Positions 1 through 6,414 of a stretch of 42,883 bases of DNA are shown in pieces. The notes below the pieces were generated by a model, which was not told where the DNA came from, ran no database searches, and was given only the letters and a program-made list of their open reading frames with translations. How positions within the stretch are numbered: position 1 is the stretch's first letter; each line of letters opens with the position of its first letter. Source of the DNA: Anaeromicropila populeti (GTDB lineage: Bacteria; Bacillota; Clostridia; Lachnospirales; Lachnospiraceae); assembly GCF_900112775.1 (NCBI RefSeq), contig NZ_FOYZ01000008.1:1-42883 (forward strand), in the 5' to 3' direction. The position numbers and the translations under genes were made by a program.

Positions 1-240
1 TCTAACGCGTTTTCTGAGCTCAATTAACTCTTCATTAAGAGATAATGCATTATTTGGCGTATGAACAGCCTCTTTTGCCTCTAAGCGTCCCTCCTTAAAT
101 GCTTTTATCCATGTATAAATAGTACCTGTTGGAAGCCCAAGTTCTGCAGCGGCTTTATGCCCGCCTATTTCCTGTGCAAGTTTTACTGCTTGTGCTTTAA
201 ATTCTTGATCATATGATTTTGTAATTCGTTTTTCTGCCAT
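1..240 (-). CDS. IS3-type transposase OrfA (partial, runs off left edge)
   Basis: The first 80 codons read MAEKRITKSYDQEFKAQAVK onward and continue past the left edge. The segment is a helix-turn-helix of the HTH_Tnp_1 kind (IS3/IS911 OrfA): basic start, then A-A-A-E-L-G-L-P-T-G-T-I-Y-T-W-I as the recognition helix, followed at residues 67-80 by the start of a leucine-zipper-like stretch (SLNEELIELRKRVR). In this family OrfA binds the terminal inverted repeats and is joined to OrfB by a programmed frameshift; OrfB would lie to the left, outside the window. The ATG has a good ribosome site (AGAGGAG, about 8 bases upstream). Family assignment is firm; the exact IS group and whether the element is intact cannot be judged. 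Confidence 0.85.
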   Translation of the reverse strand, partial: MAEKRITKSYDQEFKAQAVKLAQEIGGHKAAAELGLPTGTIYTWIKAFKEGRLEAKEAVHTPNNALSLNEELIELRKRVR

Positions 241-315
241 CTCAATTCTCCTCTTCTTGTATTTATTATATATCAAAATCCTTGAGAATAGGGTGGCAAT
301 TTTTATTATACAACA
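241..315 (-). mobile_element. Probable terminal segment of the IS3-type element
   Basis: Between the orfA start and the comEC-derived repeat there are about 75 bases. Read on the minus strand the outer end begins TGTTGTATAATAAAAATTGC, and IS3-family ends begin with TG. I infer the IS boundary at about position 315, one or two bases from the start of the comEC copy at 317. The other end of the element is outside the window, so neither the inverted repeat nor a target duplication can be confirmed. Confidence 0.5.
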
Positions 316-334
316 TCACCCCAAAGCCTGTCAG
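305..334 (-). promoter_or_regulatory. Possible hybrid promoter for the IS orfA
   Basis: On the minus strand there is CTGACA, an 18-base spacer, then a perfect TATAAT. The -35-like hexamer (329-334) lies inside the comEC-derived repeat and the -10 (305-310) inside the presumed IS end, so the junction would make a hybrid promoter reading into orfA. This is seen in sequence; activity is inference. Confidence 0.4.
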
Positions 335-450
335 TATTCCGTACAAATACACTAAAAGAATACACGCCCCGCTGGCATAAAAATGATGCAGCCCTGCTTT
401 TTTCAGAAGCTGGAAGAAAAACAGACACAAAACAGAAATATGTAGACCCG
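317..450 (-). repeat. 134-bp perfect duplicate of an internal comEC segment
   Basis: Positions 317-450 are identical, base for base, to 4483-4616 inside comEC and lie in the same orientation. Identity stops abruptly on both sides (316 T versus 4482 A; 451 T versus 4617 A). The copied part encodes about 45 residues of the ComEC membrane domain (around residues 264-308), but here it has no start, no continuation and no open frame of its own worth calling. It touches the presumed IS end at about 315. Likely origins are an IS insertion into a second, mostly lost comEC copy, an aberrant transposition that carried flanking DNA, or an assembly error. Confidence 0.93.
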
Positions 451-693
451 TCTAAACATACTTTCTTATTACTAATTAGCAAAAACAATGGGGGTAAATT
501 GAAATACCCCCTACGGCTATCCCCCTTTACCCCCTTTGAGTTAGGGGGGATACCAAATAACCCCCCCTGGTCTAAAAGATATTGCTTCTTCTCTTAAATC
601 ATTTTTATAAGAACCATCTTCATTTTTTTGCTCCATAGCTCATTCATTCATAACTTGCTCAGAGATATTAGCTAAGAAAAGTTGTCCTTATCA
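451..693. other. Gene-free spacer with G/C homopolymer block
   Basis: No convincing gene. Positions 490-567 carry runs of five to seven G or C: G5 at 490, C5 at 507, C5 at 521, C5 at 530, G6 at 544 and C7 at 561. On the minus strand this gives four G runs, enough for a G-quadruplex, and the opposite-sense runs could also pair into hairpins. A 31-codon minus-strand frame (541-636, starts MEQKNEDGSYKN, ends in the G-run block) is open but has no clear ribosome site; I do not call it a gene. No terminator for the lipoprotein at 694 is evident. Confidence 0.6.
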
Positions 694-1251
694 TTATGAA
701 ATGTCGTAAGGTACATCAGATATCTTCTCAAATTTGATAACATTGTATCCTGCGAAATCTAGCCATTCATCACCAAAAAACACCACTTTTGCAATGTCTC
801 CGTCTAATGTTATTTTACCTTTTAACTCATCATCAAATATTTCATTTGTACTAAATTCCAATTTATTGTCTTTCACGACTCCTTTGCATTGGTCCAATGT
901 CGTTACTCTATGAAGACCAATTTTTATCAAATATACACCATCCTTATCCTTCTCTATTTTAAGGCAAGGCTCATCAATACTTGGATCGTTATATACTCCC
1001 ACATAAGGATCAGCACTTTCTTTAACCTCCTCATCTGGTGCTGTGCTCACTTCTATATCATCTTTGTTGTTTGAATCATCCAACTCTTTTTCTGGCTCTA
1101 CAGTAACTAAATTGTTATCTTCAGTTGGATATGGAGTGTTTAATATCTTTTCTTCGCTTGCAACATTTTCTTTGATTCCACATGATGACAGTAGTAATGC
1201 GACTACAATCAGGATCATGTAAATTAATTTCACTCTCTTCACTTGTTTCAC
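694..1251 (-). CDS. Small secreted lipoprotein, unknown function
   Basis: 185 residues. A basic start and a hydrophobic stretch (LIYMILIVVALLLSSCG) end in a lipobox (L-S-S-C, Cys about 24), so the protein should be lipid-anchored outside the membrane. A Glu/Asp/Asn-rich low-complexity tether (about 26-80) precedes a domain of about 100 residues beginning DPYVGVYND, rich in alternating beta-type segments, probably a small beta-barrel. I do not recognise a named family. The coding sequence follows the stop codon of the upstream lysozyme-like gene with no gap (TAG then GTG), so the two are translationally coupled. The start could be GTG 1251 or the GTG at 1242, which is better spaced from AGGTGA. 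The tight pairing with a peptidoglycan hydrolase suggests an inhibitor or immunity role; that is inference only. Confidence 0.8.
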   Translation of the reverse strand: MKQVKRVKLIYMILIVVALLLSSCGIKENVASEEKILNTPYPTEDNNLVTVEPEKELDDSNNKDDIEVSTAPDEEVKESADPYVGVYNDPSIDEPCLKIEKDKDGVYLIKIGLHRVTTLDQCKGVVKDNKLEFSTNEIFDDELKGKITLDGDIAKVVFFGDEWLDFAGYNVIKFEKISDVPYDIS

Positions 1252-2601
1252 CTACTTCTTCATTATATCATATATTTTTGTAGCATTATCTCCTCTTTCT
1301 TTTGATTGATTTTCCATATCTTCTGGTCTTTCATATTGCTTGCAAAATATTTCACCTGCACTGCTTGCAGTTTTACTTCCTTTTTTCCATGCTTGATAAA
1401 CCACTTTGTTGTAACTTCCATCTATTTCTCCTATCATAAAGTCCACTTCAATTCTAATACAATCCTCCTTCGATGGATGATTGTTTTGCGTTTTTTTGTA
1501 GTAATCTGCATAACAGTCAAGTAATTGTGTAGTTCTTGAACCAGTAAATTGGCATGTACCTAATCCAAATTTTCCTTTGTATAAAAGTATTCCATCTTCA
1601 TCATAGTATTGGGTTGCTTCTACCTTCTTCTGTAATTTAATTGTCTCTTTTATCCCGACTTCACTTATGTTTTGACCTGAAAAGTTCTCTCGATAATTAA
1701 AATGGTTATCCATGTATACTAAATAATCTGGTTTACTCTGTGGCTCGGACGAGTAATTTGAACTTTCAAATTTTCCCGCCTCTCCCTCATTCATGATATT
1801 TCCAAGTACACCTGCCACAAATTCAGGCTCATATCCCTTGTTTAAAAGTTTCTCGCCTGCAACTACCATTGATGCCTTTTTATCATCTGACAATTTCAAA
1901 GAGGTATCTTTATCTAGATTATCCAGCATCTTATTAATAGCAGGAGTCTTTCCATTGAACTTTGACTCTAAGGAATTCTTATATTTTTCATAATCACTAG
2001 ACGGCATCCCTGGAATATAATCTTTCGTTGTATTCTTTGCTAATGCAGTTGCACTGCTGACGACCGTTGACTTTAATGCTTGTTTCGTATAGATTATGGG
2101 GGCATCCGTTATGTATTTGACTCCACTGATTACCCTATTTATATTACTATGTACAGTTGAATTCGTACTATTAGAATTACTGGCTATCTTACCTTCCATT
2201 TTGGATGCACTGCTCACAGCAGATAAGCCTAGCATTTTGTTGCTACTTGTTTTTGTTGCACTGATAGGCTTGCTACTGCTTTCTTTTATCGTGCTCTTTG
2301 ATGAAGTTGTAGTATTGCTGTTGCTTTTAGTTGAAGTTGGACTTTTGCTACTACTTGTTTTACTGCTACTCTTAGTTGAAGTCAAACTTTTACTACTGCT
2401 CGTTTTACTACTGCTCTTAGTGGCAGTCGAACTTTTACTACTACTTGTTTTACTACTGCACTTACTTGAACTCGAACTTTTGCTACTGCTTGTTTTACTG
2501 CTGCTCTTATTTGAACTGCTTGAAGTACTATTGCTTGTCTTGCTTCCACTTTTTGCAGAAGAAGTTGTTGTACTAGATGTACGGGTTACTTTCATACTCA
2601 T
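1252..2601 (-). CDS. Ser/Lys/Thr-rich protein with phage-tail-lysozyme-like C-terminus
   Basis: 449 residues. There is no Sec signal (MSMKVTRTSSTTTSS start). Residues about 5-115 are Ser/Lys/Thr low complexity containing four 15-residue tandem repeats (pattern SSSKTSSSKS-x-T-x-T-K). Residues about 115-225 are a linker with one hydrophobic patch. Residues about 235-449 resemble phage tail lysozyme domains: AGEKLLNKGYEPEFVAGVLG, then N-I-M-N-E-G-E, and later KFGLGTCQFTGSR, the position where family members have a GxxQW/FTGxR-like motif. The predicted role is peptidoglycan cleavage by an exported or delivered enzyme; Glu in NEGE is a candidate catalytic acid. Without a signal peptide the export route is unknown. 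ATG 2601 has AGGAAA upstream. It is followed directly by a lipoprotein gene. Domain call moderately sure; biological role uncertain. Confidence 0.72.
   Translation of the reverse strand: MSMKVTRTSSTTTSSAKSGSKTSNSTSSSSNKSSSKTSSSKSSSSSKCSSKTSSSKSSTATKSSSKTSSSKSLTSTKSSSKTSSSKSPTSTKSNSNTTTSSKSTIKESSSKPISATKTSSNKMLGLSAVSSASKMEGKIASNSNSTNSTVHSNINRVISGVKYITDAPIIYTKQALKSTVVSSATALAKNTTKDYIPGMPSSDYEKYKNSLESKFNGKTPAINKMLDNLDKDTSLKLSDDKKASMVVAGEKLLNKGYEPEFVAGVLGNIMNEGEAGKFESSNYSSEPQSKPDYLVYMDNHFNYRENFSGQNISEVGIKETIKLQKKVEATQYYDEDGILLYKGKFGLGTCQFTGSRTTQLLDCYADYYKKTQNNHPSKEDCIRIEVDFMIGEIDGSYNKVVYQAWKKGSKTASSAGEIFCKQYERPEDMENQSKERGDNATKIYDIMKK
2342..2521 (-). repeat. Four 45-bp in-phase tandem repeats inside the lysozyme-like gene
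   Basis: Units begin at 2342, 2387, 2432 and 2477, exactly 45 bases apart, each opening with CTTTT(A/G)CTACT on the plus strand. They encode the 15-residue Ser/Lys repeat. Units differ mainly at a variable tripeptide (Pro-Thr-Ser, Leu-Thr-Ser, Ser-Thr-Ala, Ser-Ser-Ser). Such phase-perfect units expand and contract by slippage without frameshifting. Confidence 0.9.
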
Positions 2602-2619
2602 TACGTTTCCTATATGATA

Positions 2620-2781
2620 TTACATTCCGATAGATACCATATTCCCTTTCATGTTTTCTTGAATTCTGTTTTCTTTCACACTGATATTGCTGGCTCTCAA
2701 CGAACCCCCAATATACCATTTTGCATCTTCTGTTCCGACAGGCAATTTAATATCTGTTTTTATCTTATGTAGGTTAAAACT
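2620..2781 (-). pseudogene. Decayed 3' end of an unidentified gene
   Basis: An open stretch of 53 codons reads like real protein (segments IKLPVGTEDAKWYIGG and SLRASNISVKENR, ending MVSIGM) but has no usable start and is preceded by an in-frame stop. It ends 18 bases before the start of the lysozyme-like gene, as an upstream operon partner would. I read it as the tail of a deleted or truncated gene; the family is not recognised. The rest of the 2602-2925 gap holds one strong promoter and no other gene. Confidence 0.45.
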
Positions 2782-2853
2782 TTAAATGAGAAGAAAAAGT
2801 ACAAAATTGCACACCCCTTCCCATTTTATTAACATTTACATCTTTGACATAGA

Positions 2854-2882
2854 ATTATATCATAAGCGCAAAAAAATGACAA
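2854..2882 (-). promoter_or_regulatory. Strong sigma-A promoter upstream of the lysozyme-like/lipoprotein pair
   Basis: Minus strand TTGTCA, 17-base spacer, TATAAT. Transcription would start near 2847 and read through the decayed ORF into the lysozyme-like gene and the lipoprotein, leaving a leader of about 245 bases. No good terminator for comEC is visible before it. Confidence 0.7.
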
Positions 2883-2925
2883 TAAATAATTTTACTATAA
2901 AAATACAGAATAGTACAATTTATCC

Positions 2926-5376
2926 TTACTGGGTACTGATGTAAACCTTCTGTTTCTTTATCCCAATTGCTACTGCCCCTGACTGCATAGTAAGATATGT
3001 TTTTATCCTTTCCTGCTCCAAGCGGTTCAATAATTCCTTGTGGGGATGACCATAAGAGTTTTTCTCACCGCAGGAAATTACGGCGCAGGATGGATGAATC
3101 TGTTTCAAAAAAGCTTCCGACGTAGAAAATTTAGAACCATGATGTGCTATCTTCAGTACATCATAGGAAGAAAGAATTCCAGAATCCAGCAGCACCTGTT
3201 CCCCCTGCTCTTCCAAATCACCTGTCAGAAGCAGGGAAAAACCATTATATCGAAGACTAAGCACCATAGAATAGGCATTGCTGCTTTGCGCGGGAAAAGA
3301 AAAGTAAGGATGCAGACATTCCAGTTTCAAATTACCGATAGAAAGCGTACTTCCCCTTCCCATATAAATCACCTTTGTACCTGCTTGCTCCGCCAGGTTC
3401 ACCAGTTCATAAAACACCTCATCCCGCAAATTCGTATCTGGCATAACTAAATTTTCAATGCGGACTGTCCCATTGGGATTTTCAATGGATTCTTCCAATA
3501 TTTCACGTACACCGCCTATGTGATCCGTATCCATGTGACTCACCATACAATAAGCAATACGAGAAATTCCATTCCACTTTAGAAATGGCAGCATACGATA
3601 TGCCCCAACCTTTTGCACACTGGTACTTCCTCCGTCTACCAAAATAGCCTCTCCCTCCCTGTTTTCAATACAAATACAATCCCCCTGCCCAACATCTAAG
3701 AAAGTTACTGACAGGTCTTCCTTTGGGATTTTTACAAAAATAATACCTAATAGCAGAAGAAAACAGATTCCGTACTGGCGCCTGTACCATTTTTCCAAAG
3801 CTGTGCTTTTCAAAAATTTCATAAGTTTTCTGCTGGTACCAAGCAGAAAAAGCAAAATTGTTCCATAGTATAGGACAATCAAAATGCCGTCTGGTCTTCC
3901 TATAATGATTGTGCTGTATGGTATTTTTCGGGACAGCTGGCATAGCAGTTCATAAAAAGAAAGGATAGCATGAATACTACCTGCAAAAAATGTTCCTGCT
4001 GGCAACCAGAACAGCCCCAAAATTCCTGCCAGAAAGGCTAACAGAATTAATACTGTTGTGAATGGAAGAACCAGTAAATTCAGAAAAGGACTAAAGGGTG
4101 GAAATTCATAAAAGAACCACAGAATCACTGGCAGAGTTGCCATTTGAATGGAGAACCCCATTAAAACTCCCAAAGCAATCCAATGGCAAAAGTTCCAAAG
4201 ACATTTTTGCAGGCCTCCTCCTTCTGCAATCCCTGTTTCCTTCCTTTTCCGAAGCTGTTCCTTAACCAGTTCCTCAAACAGTTCCGATAAGACAGGATAA
4301 ATATATAGAATACCCAGAAGTGCTGTATAAGATAACAAAAAACCACATTGAAAAAGCTGGAGTGGTTTATCCAGTAAGATAAGCAGTCCACTTAAAGCTG
4401 CTGCTGATTTGGAATCATAGGTCCTCCCTATTATGCCCCCTACCATCATCGCTATCATCATAATTACCGACCGAATTACAGACACCCCAAAGCCTGTCAG
4501 TATTCCGTACAAATACACTAAAAGAATACACGCCCCGCTGGCATAAAAATGATGCAGCCCTGCTTTTTTCAGAAGCTGGAAGAAAAACAGACACAAAACA
4601 GAAATATGTAGACCCGAGATTGCCAAAATATGTGCAATACCTGCCTTTTGATATAATTCCTTAATTTCAGCATTCATTTCCCCTTTTTCCCCCAGTACCA
4701 TTGCTGTAATCATTGCAGCATCCCCTTCTGGCAAAACGTTATAGTAACTATTTTTCAGCTTAGTTTTCAATGGAAATAAAAATTTATTTTCTATTGTCTG
4801 ACTGTTACTCGTAACCATTATTTTTTTTGCTGACAGCTGGTACAGAATATTTATACCCAAATAATACTCTTTCTCATTGAACTGACCGGCATTATTCGGG
4901 GGTTGAAAACACGATACCGTTCCCGAGACAACAATTTCATTTCCAGGTGCAATTTCACAAAAGGACTTGTCCCGCACAATCATATCACTAAAATAAATGC
5001 CGCTTCCACACACATCCTGTAGCAGTATTTCCTGATAGGCTGTTTTTGCAGTCACCTTGGCAGCAATACCTTTTACTGATACATACTTGGTTTCTCTGCC
5101 CTCCAGCTTTAAAATATTTCCTGGAAACCTTGCCTCTGTACGATACATACCGAAAAAATAAAAAGCTATAATTGAAAGTAATAGAACAAAAGAAAAATTG
5201 AAACATCTAGATTGATTATATTTGAATTTTTCAAGCACTAGAATACTAAATATAAATAGAAGAAAAAGAATGGTAACAATTAATTTTGAATAATCATTTT
5301 TGAAGTGATAGAACACAAAAATACCCAAGACATAGGTACCAAATATATAAATCAGAGGCCGTCTGACCAAAAGCAT
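2926..5376 (-). CDS. comEC: ComEC/Rec2 DNA-uptake channel
   Basis: About 816 residues. ComEC forms the membrane channel that brings single-stranded DNA into competent cells. N-terminal membrane helices and an OB-like loop region lead to the Competence domain with many helices (about residues 230-530; GLHISVLCLFFF and FLNLLVLPFTTVLI are parts). A C-terminal metallo-beta-lactamase domain begins at SVTFLDVGQGDC (about 560) with SHMDTDHIGG, LLTGDLEEQGE, KIAHHGSKFS and GHPHKELLNRL, so the metal-binding histidines and aspartates are present. Start choice: TTG 5406 lacks a ribosome site; ATG 5376 abuts AGAGGG; TTG 5370 is six bases from it. The true start is probably 5376 or 5370. It is the last gene of the comEA operon. 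Residues about 264-308 are duplicated at the DNA level at 317-450. Confidence 0.93.
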   Translation of the reverse strand: MLLVRRPLIYIFGTYVLGIFVFYHFKNDYSKLIVTILFLLFIFSILVLEKFKYNQSRCFNFSFVLLLSIIAFYFFGMYRTEARFPGNILKLEGRETKYVSVKGIAAKVTAKTAYQEILLQDVCGSGIYFSDMIVRDKSFCEIAPGNEIVVSGTVSCFQPPNNAGQFNEKEYYLGINILYQLSAKKIMVTSNSQTIENKFLFPLKTKLKNSYYNVLPEGDAAMITAMVLGEKGEMNAEIKELYQKAGIAHILAISGLHISVLCLFFFQLLKKAGLHHFYASGACILLVYLYGILTGFGVSVIRSVIMMIAMMVGGIIGRTYDSKSAAALSGLLILLDKPLQLFQCGFLLSYTALLGILYIYPVLSELFEELVKEQLRKRKETGIAEGGGLQKCLWNFCHWIALGVLMGFSIQMATLPVILWFFYEFPPFSPFLNLLVLPFTTVLILLAFLAGILGLFWLPAGTFFAGSIHAILSFYELLCQLSRKIPYSTIIIGRPDGILIVLYYGTILLFLLGTSRKLMKFLKSTALEKWYRRQYGICFLLLLGIIFVKIPKEDLSVTFLDVGQGDCICIENREGEAILVDGGSTSVQKVGAYRMLPFLKWNGISRIAYCMVSHMDTDHIGGVREILEESIENPNGTVRIENLVMPDTNLRDEVFYELVNLAEQAGTKVIYMGRGSTLSIGNLKLECLHPYFSFPAQSSNAYSMVLSLRYNGFSLLLTGDLEEQGEQVLLDSGILSSYDVLKIAHHGSKFSTSEAFLKQIHPSCAVISCGEKNSYGHPHKELLNRLEQERIKTYLTMQSGAVAIGIKKQKVYISTQ
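4483..4616 (-). repeat. Native comEC copy of the 134-bp duplicated segment
   Basis: This in-frame part of comEC is the presumed source of the identical stretch at 317-450. The two copies are direct repeats about 4.2 kb apart, so recombination between them would delete the lipoprotein and lysozyme-like genes and the 3' half of comEC. Confidence 0.93.
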
Positions 5377-5450
5377 CCCTCTTTTCTGTAGTCCTGCCAC
5401 TGGCAATATTTATGAATAAAAGCAATGCCAGTGACACTTTTACTAAATTA

Positions 5451-6398
5451 TTATGATTTATTTTTCACAAGATCCAGATTACGCTCAAATGGCGCGTCGA
5501 ACCCAATCCCCTTATAGCTTTTCACCGTTTCCCCACCAATGGTAAACTGTACCTTATCCACTGTTGACATTTCCACCAGTGAATTTACAATAGAATAAAT
5601 GATTACTTCTGGATCAATATCTGGAAGCTCATTTAGAAAATTTTCATTTAAATCCACATAACAGATGCCATCTTTAATTACGGTTTTTAAATAGGATGTT
5701 CCACTTGGAATCGTAGGATAGATACTATCTTCCTCTACTCCACCGATTTCATCTGGTCCATCAATCAGATTTTGCAAAATCAGCTGCTCCAGTGTAATTG
5801 TTCCATCAAACTGAGCCTTCACATGAATTTCCTTTAGTGCATTTCCCTTCTGATTTGCAAAAAACAACGTCATTGTCACGGTCTGATAGAAATCTGTTTC
5901 TCCTCCCGTATTGTCTACAAAGTCATCTGCTTTTTGGAAACCCACTGGCTTCTCATGAGTTTCCATAAGTGGTTCGCCGCCTACATAAAATTCCACATAT
6001 TCTACTTTTTCAATCTGACAAAGAGTTTTGATAATAGCAGCTCTGCATAGTATTTCCTTCACTCCAGTCAAACTGAAATAATTAGCATCAAAATAAAGTG
6101 TTAACTGCCCATTATCTTTTAATTCTATATCCAGAACCTTTATCGTTTCTGGTTTTGCCACTTTCAGCTTAATGGATTCTGGTTCACGTTCCATCGCCTC
6201 CAAGTATTCCCATATTTGTTCCTCAACTTCAACAGCTTTCACTTCATAACCTTCTCCTACCACCTTTGTATCATCACTATTTACATAAAACACCTGTGTA
6301 GCCAAACTGTTAGGAGTGGTCTGTTCTTTCTTTTGACAGGAAGTAAGGCACAGGATAAACAGGATGCTCCAGCACCCAAATAAAACTTTCTTTTTCAT
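5451..6398 (-). CDS. GerMN-domain lipoprotein
   Basis: 315 residues from the ATG at 6398, which has AAGGAGG about 11 bases upstream. The frame is open further back, but that part only overlaps the kinase gene. MKKKVLFGCWSILFILCLTSCQKK is a lipoprotein signal with lipobox L-T-S-C. Two GerMN modules (PF10646 type) follow: roughly residues 55-150 (ending VEYVEFYVGGEPL) and 185-300 (LILQNLIDGP to DKVQFTIGGETV). GerM proteins are envelope lipoproteins linked to sporulation, germination or wall remodelling. It lies 16 bases after the sensor kinase, so it may be a partner or accessory of that sensor. Assignment of the domain is firm; the role is inferred. Confidence 0.85.
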   Translation of the reverse strand: MKKKVLFGCWSILFILCLTSCQKKEQTTPNSLATQVFYVNSDDTKVVGEGYEVKAVEVEEQIWEYLEAMEREPESIKLKVAKPETIKVLDIELKDNGQLTLYFDANYFSLTGVKEILCRAAIIKTLCQIEKVEYVEFYVGGEPLMETHEKPVGFQKADDFVDNTGGETDFYQTVTMTLFFANQKGNALKEIHVKAQFDGTITLEQLILQNLIDGPDEIGGVEEDSIYPTIPSGTSYLKTVIKDGICYVDLNENFLNELPDIDPEVIIYSIVNSLVEMSTVDKVQFTIGGETVKSYKGIGFDAPFERNLDLVKNKS

Positions 6399-6414
6399 CT
6401 GCCAGCCAACCTCC

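Noticed and set aside
306-488. Minus-strand 60-codon open frame
   Set aside because: It reads the comEC fragment in a different frame from comEC, and has no ribosome site.
541-636. 31-codon minus-strand small protein
   Set aside because: No ribosome site, ends inside the G-run block, no similarity recognised.
2342-2521. CRISPR-like regular repeats
   Set aside because: The 45-bp units are contiguous, in frame and coding, with no spacers.
2096-2617. Plus-strand Leu-rich open frame of 173 codons
   Set aside because: It is the complement of the Ser/Lys repeat gene (AGC/AGT codons become Leu-type codons); poly-Leu content, no ribosome site, and the opposite strand encodes a recognisable domain.
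3040-3450. Plus-strand 136-codon frame inside comEC
   Set aside because: Antisense to the conserved metallo-beta-lactamase domain of ComEC; basic, low-quality composition and no start signal.
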